A DNA stretch of 64,000 nucleotides from Halospeciosus flavus (GTDB taxonomy: Archaea; Halobacteriota; Halobacteria; Halobacteriales; Halobacteriaceae): positions 1,302,001-1,366,000 of the forward strand of contig NZ_CP122312.1 in NCBI RefSeq assembly GCF_029814175.1. Direction: 5' to 3'. Position numbers and translations under genes: made by a program. The notes under the pieces were generated by a model, which made no database searches, was not told the origin of the DNA, and saw only the letters and a program-made list of their open reading frames with translations. Below, piece by piece: positions 42,710 through 51,891 of this stretch (position 1 is its first letter; each line of letters opens with the position of its first letter).

Positions 42710-44464
42710 ATGAGTCAGAGCGACTACGTGTACGCGGTCGATCTCGACGACCTTCGCGAGTCGGGGCGCGAACTCGTGAACAAGGGCGGGCAGGCCATCG
42801 CGCTGTTCTACCACGACGGCGAGGTGCGCGCGGTGGACAACCGCTGTCCGCACATGGGCTTCCCGCTCACGGAGGGGACCGTCGACGAGGGCATCCTGAC
42901 CTGTCACTGGCACCACGCGCGCTTCGAACTCTCGTGTGGCGACACGTTCGACCCCTGGGCCGACGACGTCCCCACGTACCCCGTCGACGTGCGCGACGGC
43001 CCGGAAGGTGACGGCGCCGGTGCCGAGGTGTGGGTTCGCCCCGAACCAGAACGGGAGGGTCCACCCGAGGAACACTGGGCGAATCGCCTCGATACTGGAT
43101 TGGAGGAGAACCTCCGCCTCGTCCTCGCGAAGTCCGTCATCGGCCTCCTCGACGCGGACGCCGACTACACCGACCCGTTCGCGACCGGCCTACGCTTCGG
43201 GACGACCTACCGCGAGTCGGGGTGGGCGTCCGGTCTGACCATCCACACTGCGCTCGCGAACGTCCGCGAGTCCCTCCCGGAGTCGGCCCGTCGCCGGGGA
43301 CTCTACCAGGGACTCGTCGAAGTCGCGGGCGACTGTGCCGGCCAACCGCCGTTCTTCGAACAACCCGCACTCGACGTCGAGGACCCCGACCCCGCGCGGC
43401 TGAAAGCGTGGTTCCGCGAGAACGTCGAGGTGCGCGACGCCGACGGTGCCGAGCGGACGCTCCGGACGGCCATCGACCACCTCGACGAGGCGGACGTCGC
43501 GGACCTCCTGTTCAGTGCCGCGACCGACCACCGCTACATCGACACTGGCCACACTCTCGACCACCTGAACAAGGCGTTCGAGGCTCTCGACCACGTCGGC
43601 TGGGAGCACGCCGACGAGGTGCTCCCCACGCACGTCGCGAACCTCGCGAACGCCGAGCGTGCCGAGGAGACGTCGTCGTGGCGCCAGCCGGTCGACCTCG
43701 CGGGCCTCCTCGACGACGCCTTCACGGACCTCCCGGACACCGGCACGCCTGCCGGCCAGTGGACCGAACCCGACGACTTCCAGGACGTCCTCCGCTCCGA
43801 CGACCCCGAAGCCATCGTCGACGTGCTCCTCGACGCCGTGGAGGCGGGCGCGACGACTACCCAACTCGCCGACGCCGTCCGCTTCGCCGCCGCGACGCGC
43901 GTCGCACAGTTCGGCACGAGCAACGAGTTCAGCGACTGGAACACGGTCCACCACACGTTCACCTACGCGAACGCCGTCCACGGCGCGACCACCCGGACCG
44001 ACTGCTGGGAACTCTACCGCGGCGTCTTCGACGCGGCCGCCTCGGTCTACCTCGACCGCTTCCTCAACACCCCGCCCGCTCCCATCCCCGAGGGTGACGC
44101 GGACGCCGACCCCGACGCGGCGCTCGCGCGTCTGCGCGAGACGTTCGAGACGGAGGGCGAGGTGAACGCCGCCGGGCGCGCCGTCGCGGACTGCCTCGCC
44201 GCGGGCGGCGACCCGGCCGCCGTCCGGGCCGAACTGGGCGAGACGCTCGTCTCCGAGGACGCGGGCTTCCACACCTTCCAGGCCGTCGAGGCCGCCTTCC
44301 GCGGTGCCGACCAGACCGACGATTCCGAGCGCGAGACGGTGTACCTCGTCGCGGCCGCGCGCTACCTCGCGGCGCACACGCCCACCCGCCGCGAGCGCGA
44401 GCAGACCTACACTATCGCCGAGCGCCTCCACCGCGGCGAGAAACTCCACGAGACCGAACACTGA
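42710..44464 (+). CDS. Rieske [2Fe-2S] protein with large alpha-helical C-terminal domain
   Basis: 584 aa. Residues 1-110 are a Rieske ferredoxin domain with ligands Cys46 and His48 (CPHMG) and Cys65 and His68 (CHWH). Residues 120-584 are helical and His-rich (HTLDHLNKAFEALDHVGWEH, WNTVHHTFTYANAVH), unlike ring-hydroxylating oxygenases; no mononuclear-iron motif is obvious, though the histidine clusters could bind metal. The same fusion occurs in other haloarchaea and is uncharacterised. A redox enzyme or regulator is likely. Confidence 0.75.
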   Translation: MSQSDYVYAVDLDDLRESGRELVNKGGQAIALFYHDGEVRAVDNRCPHMGFPLTEGTVDEGILTCHWHHARFELSCGDTFDPWADDVPTYPVDVRDGPEGDGAGAEVWVRPEPEREGPPEEHWANRLDTGLEENLRLVLAKSVIGLLDADADYTDPFATGLRFGTTYRESGWASGLTIHTALANVRESLPESARRRGLYQGLVEVAGDCAGQPPFFEQPALDVEDPDPARLKAWFRENVEVRDADGAERTLRTAIDHLDEADVADLLFSAATDHRYIDTGHTLDHLNKAFEALDHVGWEHADEVLPTHVANLANAERAEETSSWRQPVDLAGLLDDAFTDLPDTGTPAGQWTEPDDFQDVLRSDDPEAIVDVLLDAVEAGATTTQLADAVRFAAATRVAQFGTSNEFSDWNTVHHTFTYANAVHGATTRTDCWELYRGVFDAAASVYLDRFLNTPPAPIPEGDADADPDAALARLRETFETEGEVNAAGRAVADCLAAGGDPAAVRAELGETLVSEDAGFHTFQAVEAAFRGADQTDDSERETVYLVAAARYLAAHTPTRREREQTYTIAERLHRGEKLHETEH

Positions 44465-44621
44465 CCTTCAAGTAGGGAGACGCGACGAATTCGTGGGGTG
44501 ACCTGACGACCCACACCACGGTGTCCGCGGTTGTGCGGCCGCCGCCGTGGTTCCCAGTCCGGCCGCCTGTTCGCCCCTCCCGACACCACGCTCTTTGTTG
44601 CGGCCGTCGAACCGACCGAGT

Positions 44622-45260
44622 GTGCCTCTCGCCGACCTCTCGCGCCCCGTCGAGTCCGACATGCCGGTCTACCCGGGCGACCCGCCCGTCGCCGTCGAAC
44701 CCCACGCCACACACGACGAGGACGGGTACGCCGTCTCGGAACTCCGGTGTGGCACGCACACCGGCACGCACGTCGACGCGCCGAGCCACGTCCTCGCCGA
44801 CGGCGACTCGCTAGGTGACTTCGCGCTCGACCAGTTCCGCTTCGACGCGCGGCGCGTCGACTGCCGCCACCGTGGTGCACGCGACGCCGTGACCGTCGGC
44901 GACCTGCCGGTTCCCGGCGGCGCCGACCTCCTCGTCCTCGACACGGGGTGGGCGAGTCACTGGGGGAGCGACCGCTATCGCGACCACCCCTACCTCTCTC
45001 CCGCCGCGGCCGAGTGGTGCGCCGACCGCGGGTGCGGCGTCGCCGTCGACGCGTTCGGTCCCGATCCGACGCCCTCACCGAACGCGACCGAGGACGAACC
45101 GAACGGGTTCCCCGCTCACGAGGCACTCCTCGGCGCGCGACTGCCCATCGTCGAGAACGTCTGTAACCTCGACGTGCTCCCGGACCGGTTCACGCTCCAC
45201 GCCTACCCGCTCCCGGTCGACGCCGACGCCGCCCCCGTCCGTGCCGTCGCCGAGTGGTGA
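44622..45260 (+). CDS. Cyclase-family (kynurenine formamidase-like) hydrolase
   Basis: 212 aa from GTG at 44622. The metal-binding signature is CGTHTGTHVDAPSHV (HxGTHxDxPxH), with VLDTGWASHWGSDRYRDHPY and the C-terminal IVENVCNLDVLP loop also typical. Family members are Mn/Zn-dependent amidohydrolases such as arylformamidase KynB, isatin hydrolase or polyketide cyclases. The substrate cannot be told. No other tryptophan-catabolism gene is nearby. Confidence 0.82.
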   Translation: MPLADLSRPVESDMPVYPGDPPVAVEPHATHDEDGYAVSELRCGTHTGTHVDAPSHVLADGDSLGDFALDQFRFDARRVDCRHRGARDAVTVGDLPVPGGADLLVLDTGWASHWGSDRYRDHPYLSPAAAEWCADRGCGVAVDAFGPDPTPSPNATEDEPNGFPAHEALLGARLPIVENVCNLDVLPDRFTLHAYPLPVDADAAPVRAVAEW

Positions 45261-45297
45261 CGGAACACCTTTTGGACGGGCAGTGACAGAGAGAGGT

Positions 45298-45558
45298 ATG
45301 TCTACGCTCGACGACGACCTCGAACGCGCCCGCGAAATTCTCGACCGCGACGACCTCGACGGCTTCTTCGCCGGCGCGGTCCACGACGACGAACTCGACT
45401 ACGCTTTCGGCCACACCTTCACAGACCGCGAGACGACGGGGATGCAGGCGCTCTCCCTGCTCGCGCTCCACCTCCGGGCCGTCTCCGAGGAGGCGGGCGT
45501 CCCGCCCGAACAGGTCGCCGAAGACGCCGCTGGACTCGCCGAGCGCTTCGAAGAGTGA
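45298..45558 (+). CDS. Small acidic hypothetical protein
   Basis: 86 aa from ATG at 45298, 37 bp after the cyclase gene and 57 bp before the AOR gene, so probably part of the same transcript. Helical (DDDLERAREILDRDDLDGFF, MQALSLLALHLRAVSEEAG). No motif of known function. Confidence 0.65.
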   Translation: MSTLDDDLERAREILDRDDLDGFFAGAVHDDELDYAFGHTFTDRETTGMQALSLLALHLRAVSEEAGVPPEQVAEDAAGLAERFEE

Positions 45559-45615
45559 CCACCACACCGCCCGCTTGGCGAAACGCTTTACGTCGTTCGT
45601 GATACTCTCTCGGGT

Positions 45616-47328
45616 ATGCTCCACACGGAAGGACCGTTGCTGACAGTCGACGTGGCTGAGCGAACCACGGAGACGACGGCCATCGACGACGTGAACGAGT
45701 CGTTCATCGGCGGACGCGGCGTCTGCACACGTCTCGCGCACGAGCGCGTCCCGTTCGACGCCGACCCGTTCGGCCCCGAGAACAGCCTCTTCTTCGCGAC
45801 GGGGCCGATGCAAGCCTCGAACATGAGCTTCACCGGACGGATGAACGCGACCGGAGTCTCGCCGCTCACCGACGGCCTGCTCTCCTCGAACGCCGGCGGG
45901 TTCATGTCCCGCAACTTCGCCGACACGGGCTACGCCGCCGTCGAGGTGACGGGTGCGAGCGACGACCTCCTGCTCGTCCACGTCACGGACGACGGCGTCG
46001 AGTTCGAGGCGGTCCCCGACCTCGAAGGCGCGACGGTCCCCGACGTCGTCGACCACGTCGAGGAGACGCGCGACCTCGGCGCCGAACACCTCGCCGCCAT
46101 CGGGCCGGCCGGCGAGAACCAGGTCCGCTTCGCCTCCATCATGACCACCGCCGAGCGCGCGTTCGGCCGCGGCGGACTGGGCGCGGTCCTCGGCGCGAAG
46201 AACGTGAAGGGAATCACCTTCGAGGGCGACTCCCGGCCCGACATCGAGATCCCAGCGACCGCGATGGACGTCCACCGCGACGCCGCCACCTCCGACCACA
46301 TCATGAAGCGCCAGGGGACGGCGAGCGTCACCGACCTCGCCAACGAGATGGACGGCCTCCCGACGCGCTACCACTCCGAGCGGAGCTTCGAGGGCGCCCA
46401 GGGTATCAACGGCGACCGCGTCGAGGAGAAGAAGTACCAGAAAGGGACGTGTTCTTCCTGTGCGTTCGCCTGCAAACTCCCGACGAAGGACGAGGAACGC
46501 GGCGTCGAGACCGAGGGACCGGAGTTCGAGACCATCATGGCGTTCGGGTCGAACTGCGCCGTCGACGACATCGTCGACGTGATGCAGTCCAACGACCTCT
46601 GTGACGACTACGGCCTCGACACAATCTCCTGTGGCGACACCATCGCCGCCTACCTCGCGAGCGAAGACGAGTTCGGTAACACGGACCTGATCCACGACCT
46701 CGTGGAGAAGATCGCCCACCGCGAGGGGGTCGGCGACCTGCTCGCAGAGGGTATCGACCGCGCCCACGACGAACTCGGCGTCGAGAACTGGTCGGTCAAG
46801 GGTATGGAGTTCCCCGGCCACGAGGGCCGACTCCTCCACGGGCAGGCGCTCTCCTACGCTACCGCCAACCGGGGCGCCGACCACATGTACGCCTCGTTCT
46901 ACTCGGTCGAGTACCCGCTCGTCCCCGACGAGCAGGCGATGCCGCCGTCGGGCTTCGAGGGGAAGGCCGCCCGTCTCGTCGAGCGCGAGAACCACCACGC
47001 GCTCCTCGACGCGGGTATCGTCTGTCGGTTCTCGCGTGACTTCCTCAGCGACGAGCAACTCGCCGATATCCTCGACGCCGACTTCGACGACCTGCTCGCC
47101 GTCGGCAACCGCGTCGTCACGCTCGAACGCCACTTCAACAACAAGCGCGGGCGCGACGCCGACGACGACCGTCTCCCCTTCGCAGACGAACTCCCGGACC
47201 TCGACGCGGCTATCGCAGAGTACTACGACGAACGCGGGTGGACGGAAGACGGAGTCGTCCCCGACAACCACCCGGACGTCCGCGAGACCGTCGGTGGGGC
47301 GGACGCGGCCGGCGGGACTGCGGACTGA
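45616..47328 (+). CDS. aor: Aldehyde:ferredoxin oxidoreductase, canonical
   Basis: 570 aa. Tungstopterin-domain motifs are IGGRGVCTRL, GPAGENQVRFASIM and FGRGGLGAVLGAKNVKGI. The [4Fe-4S] ligands are all present: Cys279, Cys282, Cys286 in CSSCAFAC, and Cys470 in IVCRF. YGLDTISCGDTIAAYL and VKGMEFPGHEGR follow the family. It oxidises aldehydes to acids, passing electrons to ferredoxin. It is the intact counterpart of the ligand-less homologue at 19343. Confidence 0.9.
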   Translation: MLHTEGPLLTVDVAERTTETTAIDDVNESFIGGRGVCTRLAHERVPFDADPFGPENSLFFATGPMQASNMSFTGRMNATGVSPLTDGLLSSNAGGFMSRNFADTGYAAVEVTGASDDLLLVHVTDDGVEFEAVPDLEGATVPDVVDHVEETRDLGAEHLAAIGPAGENQVRFASIMTTAERAFGRGGLGAVLGAKNVKGITFEGDSRPDIEIPATAMDVHRDAATSDHIMKRQGTASVTDLANEMDGLPTRYHSERSFEGAQGINGDRVEEKKYQKGTCSSCAFACKLPTKDEERGVETEGPEFETIMAFGSNCAVDDIVDVMQSNDLCDDYGLDTISCGDTIAAYLASEDEFGNTDLIHDLVEKIAHREGVGDLLAEGIDRAHDELGVENWSVKGMEFPGHEGRLLHGQALSYATANRGADHMYASFYSVEYPLVPDEQAMPPSGFEGKAARLVERENHHALLDAGIVCRFSRDFLSDEQLADILDADFDDLLAVGNRVVTLERHFNNKRGRDADDDRLPFADELPDLDAAIAEYYDERGWTEDGVVPDNHPDVRETVGGADAAGGTAD

Positions 47329-47334
47329 GCGGCG

Positions 47335-47769
47335 CTACTCGTCGCCGCGCTGTTCGAGGATCCGGTCGACGATGTCGCCGGTCGAGAGGAGTTCGCCCTC
47401 GTAGTGCGGGTCGCGCGGCGACGCACGGCGCACCACGCAGTCGATGCCCCGTGATTCGAGTTCGTTCTCGATGGCCGCGTCGTCGTGGTGCTGGTCGTAG
47501 CCGAGTGCGATGACGTCCGGGTCGATCTCCTCGATGGGCGCGAAGATATCGTTCGGGTGTCCGACCCGCGCCTCGTCGACCATCTCCAGGGCGGCGACGA
47601 CGTCGCGGCGCTGGCGGTTCGGCAGGATCGGCGGTTCCTTGTGGGTGACGTTCTCTCGACGGGCGACGATGACGTGGAGTTCGTCGCCCATCGACGCCGC
47701 GTCCGAGAGGTAGTGGACGTGACCGGGGTGGATAATGTCGAAGGTACCCTGTGCGACGACGCGTCTCAT
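47335..47769 (-). CDS. ribL: Archaeal FAD synthetase (FMN adenylyltransferase) RibL
   Basis: 144 aa, family length. The cytidylyltransferase-like nucleotide site is [16 protein letters not shown] with the HxGH motif, and [15 protein letters not shown] matches the second conserved region. RibL converts FMN and ATP (or CTP) to FAD. Its ATG overlaps the stop of the JAMM protease gene, indicating co-expression. Confidence 0.9.
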   Translation of the reverse strand: MRRVVAQGTFDIIHPGHVHYLSDAASMGDELHVIVARRENVTHKEPPILPNRQRRDVVAALEMVDEARVGHPNDIFAPIEEIDPDVIALGYDQHHDDAAIENELESRGIDCVVRRASPRDPHYEGELLSTGDIVDRILEQRGDE

Positions 47770-48251
47770 AGGCCTAGTTCCTCGTCGATGTCTTCCTGGT
47801 CGAAGTCGAAGAACTCCTCGTCCGTGGGAATCTCGACGTCGAGGACGTCGAGGTCTCTGGGTTCGCCTTCGCGGTCGAAAGCGCGCCAGCAGTCGCGCCC
47901 GTAGGGGGCACCGAGGATGACGTGGACCGGCCAGCGGCCGAACATCTGTCTGTCCTGGTCGCTCGGCGCGAGCACGCCGTTCGGGTGGGAGTGGACCGTC
48001 CCGACCGTGTGGCGGTCGTTGGGGACGAGGTCGGACTGGAGGGTGGCCTGCACGGGACTCGACGTCGTCTTGGGGATGAAGAGGACGTCCGTGATGACGT
48101 CGCCGTCTGCGTCGAGATCGAGTTCTTCGGCGGGCGTCCCGCGGAACACCCCCAGGTACTCGTTGGGGTGGGCGTCCTCGGCGGCCTCGAGCGCGAACTC
48201 GAGGGTGTCCTCGGCGATTCCGAGGACCGAGGGCCGCGAACGGAAGAGCAT
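47766..48251 (-). CDS. JAMM/MPN+ metalloprotease-like protein
   Basis: 161 aa from ATG at 48251. The JAMM zinc site is complete: glutamate in NEYLGVFRG, then [14 protein letters not shown] (HxHPx6SxxD). Archaeal JAMM proteins include desampylases that remove ubiquitin-like SAMPs; this is a divergent member, so the substrate is not certain. Co-transcribed with ribL. Divergent from the RecJ-like gene. Confidence 0.82.
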   Translation of the reverse strand: MLFRSRPSVLGIAEDTLEFALEAAEDAHPNEYLGVFRGTPAEELDLDADGDVITDVLFIPKTTSSPVQATLQSDLVPNDRHTVGTVHSHPNGVLAPSDQDRQMFGRWPVHVILGAPYGRDCWRAFDREGEPRDLDVLDVEIPTDEEFFDFDQEDIDEELGL

Positions 48252-48363
48252 ACTCGAAACTGGTCGCCCGCGATTGCTAAGGCTTCCGGAACCCGGTTCG
48301 GGGGTGCCGACGCACGAACTCGGTAGCGTGGCGTTTAAACGCACTCCGTTCGACTAGCCGATA

Positions 48364-50259
48364 ATGACTGATTCCGATGCTGACGGGTCCGACGAGCGGC
48401 CCGTCGTTTACGAACTCGCCGACGAGTGTACGGAGACGGCACTCGAGACGGGCGAGTACTACCACGCGACGGTCAACGGCGTCGTCGAGTACGGCGTGTT
48501 CGTCGACCTCTCCGACGCGCTCTCCGGACTCCTCCACGAGTCCGAGATTCCCGAAGACGAGTCCTACGACGTCGGCGACGAACTCGTCGTCGAACTCGTC
48601 GAGATTCGCGAGAACGGCGACCTGAGTTTCTCGACGGTCGACTTCGAGGAGTTCGAGACGGTCGAACGGGAGTTCGAGTACGACGTCGCCGACGTCGAGA
48701 ACTTTGACGAGCGCGTGGGCGACGACGTCCACGTCGAGGGCGAGGTCGTCCAGGTCAAGCAGACCGGCGGCCCGACCATCTTCCACGTCCGCGACGAGAC
48801 CGGCACCGTCCCGTGTACGGCGTTCGTCGAGGCGGGCGTGCGCGCCTACCCCGACATCGAGGTCGACGACCTCGTCCACGTCGACGGCGAGGTCGAGCGC
48901 CGCGAGGGGTCGCTCCAAGTCGAGGCACAGAACATCGAAGTTCTCAAAGACGGTCAGGCCGAGGACCTCCGCGCCCGCCTCGAAGCCGCCACCGAAGCGC
49001 GCGCCGAACCACCGGAACTCGACCCCCTCATCGACTGGCCGGCGATGGAGGAACTCTACCCCGAACTCCGCGAGGTCGCGCGCTTCCTCCGCCGCACCGT
49101 CCTGGAGGGTCGTCCCATCCGGATGCGCCACCACGCCGACGGCGACGGGATGTGTGCGAGCGTTCCGGTCCAACTCGCCCTCGAGAAGTTCATCGACGCC
49201 ACCCACGAGGACCCCGACGCGACGCGTCACCTCCTCCGGCGCCTCCCGAGTAAGGCCCCCTACTACGAGATGGAGGACGCCACGCGCGACCTCAACTTCT
49301 CGCTGGAGGACCAGGCCCGTCACGGACAGAAACTCCCGCTCCTCCTCATGCTCGACAACGGGTCGACCGAGGAGGACACCCCCGCGTACCGCACCCTCAG
49401 CCACTACGACATCCCCATCGTCGTCGTCGACCACCACCACCCCGACCCCGAGGCGGTCGAACCCCTCGTCGACGCCCACGTCAACCCCTACACGCACGGC
49501 GAGGACTACCGCATCACCACGGGCATGATGTGCGTCGAACTCGCGCGCCTCGTCGCGCCCGAACTCGACGACGAACTCGACCACGTACCCGCCGTCGCGG
49601 GCCTCGCGGACCGCTCGAAGGCCGACGCGATGAGCGACTACCTCGAACTCGCCCGCGAGGCGGGCTACGACGAGGAGTTCCTCCAGCAGATCTCGGAAGC
49701 CCTCGACTACGAGGCGTTCATGCTGCGCTACGACGCCGGCCGCGAACTCATCAACGACGTGCTCAACGTCGGCGACGTCGACGAGACGCGCCACCGCGAA
49801 CTCGTCGAGTTCCTCGCCGACCGCGCCGACCAGGACGTCGAGGAGCAACTCGACGCCGCGATGTCCCACGTCGAATCGGAACGCGTCGCGAGCGGCGCGA
49901 ACCTCTACAAGATCGACCTGGAGAACTACGCCCATCGCTTCACCTACCCCGCACCGGGGAAGACGACGGGCGAGATCCACGACCGGAAGGTCGTCGAGAC
50001 GGGCGAACCGGTCATCACCATCGGCTACGGGCCGGACTTCGCCGTCCTCCGCTCCGACGGCGTCCGCCTCGACATCCCGAAGATGGTCTCGGACCTCAAT
50101 GACGAGTTCCCCGGCGCCGGCGTCTCCGGCGGCGGCCACCTCGTCGTCGGGTCCATCCGCTTCGTGAAGGGCATGCGCGAGGAGGTCCTCGACGCCCTCG
50201 TCGAGAAGATGGCCGACGCCGAGATCGACGAAGAACTCCACAGCGCCCCCACGCGCTGA
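48364..50259 (+). CDS. DHH-family RecJ-like exonuclease with N-terminal S1 and OB domains
   Basis: 631 aa. An S1-type RNA-binding domain (about 29-82, ATVNGVVEYGVFVDLSDALS) precedes an OB-fold (about 120-195, VEGEVVQVKQTGGPTIFHVR). The DHH core carries MRHHADGDGMCASV, MLDNGSTEED and VVVDHHHPDPEAVEPL, and the DHHA1 part ends FPGAGVSGGGHLVVGS. It is a cytoplasmic Mn-dependent single-strand exonuclease, one of several haloarchaeal RecJ-like proteins in DNA repair or RNA turnover. Confidence 0.87.
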   Translation: MTDSDADGSDERPVVYELADECTETALETGEYYHATVNGVVEYGVFVDLSDALSGLLHESEIPEDESYDVGDELVVELVEIRENGDLSFSTVDFEEFETVEREFEYDVADVENFDERVGDDVHVEGEVVQVKQTGGPTIFHVRDETGTVPCTAFVEAGVRAYPDIEVDDLVHVDGEVERREGSLQVEAQNIEVLKDGQAEDLRARLEAATEARAEPPELDPLIDWPAMEELYPELREVARFLRRTVLEGRPIRMRHHADGDGMCASVPVQLALEKFIDATHEDPDATRHLLRRLPSKAPYYEMEDATRDLNFSLEDQARHGQKLPLLLMLDNGSTEEDTPAYRTLSHYDIPIVVVDHHHPDPEAVEPLVDAHVNPYTHGEDYRITTGMMCVELARLVAPELDDELDHVPAVAGLADRSKADAMSDYLELAREAGYDEEFLQQISEALDYEAFMLRYDAGRELINDVLNVGDVDETRHRELVEFLADRADQDVEEQLDAAMSHVESERVASGANLYKIDLENYAHRFTYPAPGKTTGEIHDRKVVETGEPVITIGYGPDFAVLRSDGVRLDIPKMVSDLNDEFPGAGVSGGGHLVVGSIRFVKGMREEVLDALVEKMADAEIDEELHSAPTR

Positions 50260-50263
50260 GGGT

Positions 50264-51516
50264 CTAGCCGAACCGTATCTCCTTCCTCCCGACGAGTACC
50301 GCGACGCCGACGGCGAGCAGCGCCACCGCGCCGAACCCCAGCGGCAGGCGCCAGACGCCGCCACGCCAGTCCGCCCAGAAGAGCCGAGCGTAGTAGCGGC
50401 CCACCGCGGGGTCCGCCACGACGAGTGCGACTTCGCGGTTCTCCCGGAGCGAGTGCGGGTTCCAGTTGAGGCTCCCCAGGAGGCCGCGTTCGCCGTCGAC
50501 GACGGCGCCCTTCGCGTGGACCTTCTCGAAGCGCGATCGGGGTTCGACGTGGTCGGCACGTACCTCGACGGGCCGGAAGGGCGCCGGATAGGTGGCGTTC
50601 GCCGACGGACCGCCACGGACGAAAGTCGTGTTTCGGGCGTACCGGTCCACGGGTGGCCATCGGCCCACCCGGCGTCCGCCGCGAACACCCGGGCGAGGCC
50701 GTCGGCGAGTCGCGCGGAGCGGACGACCGTCCCCCACCCGCGGTTCCCGTGGCCGCCGGTCCCACCCGACTTCCAGTTCTCCGTGAGGACGAGCACCCGG
50801 TCGTCGGCCACGGCGTACTTCGCGTGGTGGAACGCGTAGCGTGCTCGCGGCCCGTCGAGGACGGTCACGTCGACGCCCGCGTCGGCGAGGAGGGCGTCGG
50901 TCGCGCGTCGGGAGGTGAACGTGTAGCCGGCGAGGAAGAGACGTTCGTCGGCGCTCCGTAGCGCGGCGAGCGGTTCGGCCGGTGCGTCGGGAAGGACGAA
51001 CGACCGGACGGGAACGCCTTCGACCGTGAGGGGGTCGACGTCGGTCGTTCCGAGCGGTCGCCACACGCCGTCGCGTCGGAGTTTACCCTCGGGCGCGTCC
51101 GTGTAGGAGAGGGCGTCCAGCGCCTCGGTCCCCCGACGGAGCACGAGCGGTTCGCCCGCGTTCGACAACTGGAGTTCGTCCGGGAGCGACTCGACCGGCC
51201 ACTCGACGAGTGCGCGGGTCGCGTTCGGGGCCGTCGAGAACGCGACGAGACCGGTTCGCGCGCTCGCGATGGACACGCGTCCCCCGTCGTCGCCGAGCGT
51301 GTAGTTCGCCGACGCCAGTGCGCCCCGTGGGAGGGAGACGAGGACGAACTCGCCGCGGTCGCCGTCGGCGGCGGGGTTCGGGTAGACGCCGACGAGCGTG
51401 GCGCGAGTCGCGTCGAGCGTGCTGGTCGTGCTCGTCGTGTCGGACGGCGCGGCCGCTCCCGGACTCACGCCCGCGACCAATCCGACGAGCAGGACGGCGA
51501 CGACCAGACGACGCAC
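50264..51516 (-). pseudogene. Exported phospholipase D-like protein broken by a frameshift
   Basis: From ATG at 51516 the frame encodes a signal peptide (RRLVVAVLLVGLVAGVSPGA), a lamin-tail-like beta domain and the first HKD motif (HHAKYAVADD). It continues to about GHPWTG near 50645. The second HKD motif (VHAKGAVVDGERGLLGSLNW) and a C-terminal membrane helix are encoded in another frame ending at 50264. Inserting one base near 50641 would restore one protein of about 418 aa. This may be a real mutation or a sequencing error. With both HKD halves it would be an extracytoplasmic phosphodiesterase. Confidence 0.75.
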
Positions 51517-51615
51517 GGACGCTCTTGGCCGCGTTCCTGTACTTGAACCTTCGCGGGAATCGACCCGGACGCGGAGACGCGGGTTTTTTGCGCTCTGCCC
51601 GCACCATCCACCGGT

Positions 51616-51852
51616 ATGGTCGTCACGACGCTACGGCTCGCCGGCTACGCGCTGGGTGCGCTCGGCGCCGTCCTCCTGTTCGTCGAGTTCTTCCAGCAAC
51701 CGAGCTACATCTCCTACGAACCGGAGTTCGAGAGTTACAACGTCGACCTCAGCCCGCAGGAGGTGACCGAACACACCTGGATCGGGCGAATCGGCGCGCT
51801 GCTCCTCGCACTCGCGTTCGCCCTGGAGTTCTTCGCGGTCTTCCTCGGGTGA
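51616..51852 (+). CDS. Small two-helix membrane protein
   Basis: 78 aa. Helices at about 7-25 (LAGYALGALGAVLLFVEFF) and 56-77 (IGRIGALLLALAFALEFFAV) flank a polar tyrosine-rich loop (YISYEPEFESYNVDLSPQEV). No functional motif. It is alone, divergent from the phospholipase D-like gene. Confidence 0.65.
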   Translation: MVVTTLRLAGYALGALGAVLLFVEFFQQPSYISYEPEFESYNVDLSPQEVTEHTWIGRIGALLLALAFALEFFAVFLG

Positions 51853-51891
51853 GGGCGGAGAAGTCGAGTGGAACGAATAGAGAGTGAGACG

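Noticed and set aside
43534..43962. Minus-strand frame inside the Rieske gene
   Set aside because: Antisense shadow of a clearly coding acidic frame.
48277..50263. Very long minus-strand frame antisense to the RecJ-like gene, continuing from the phospholipase D gene
   Set aside because: It arises only because the frameshifted gene misses its stop and GC-rich antisense DNA lacks stops; its sequence is a shadow of the RecJ-like protein.
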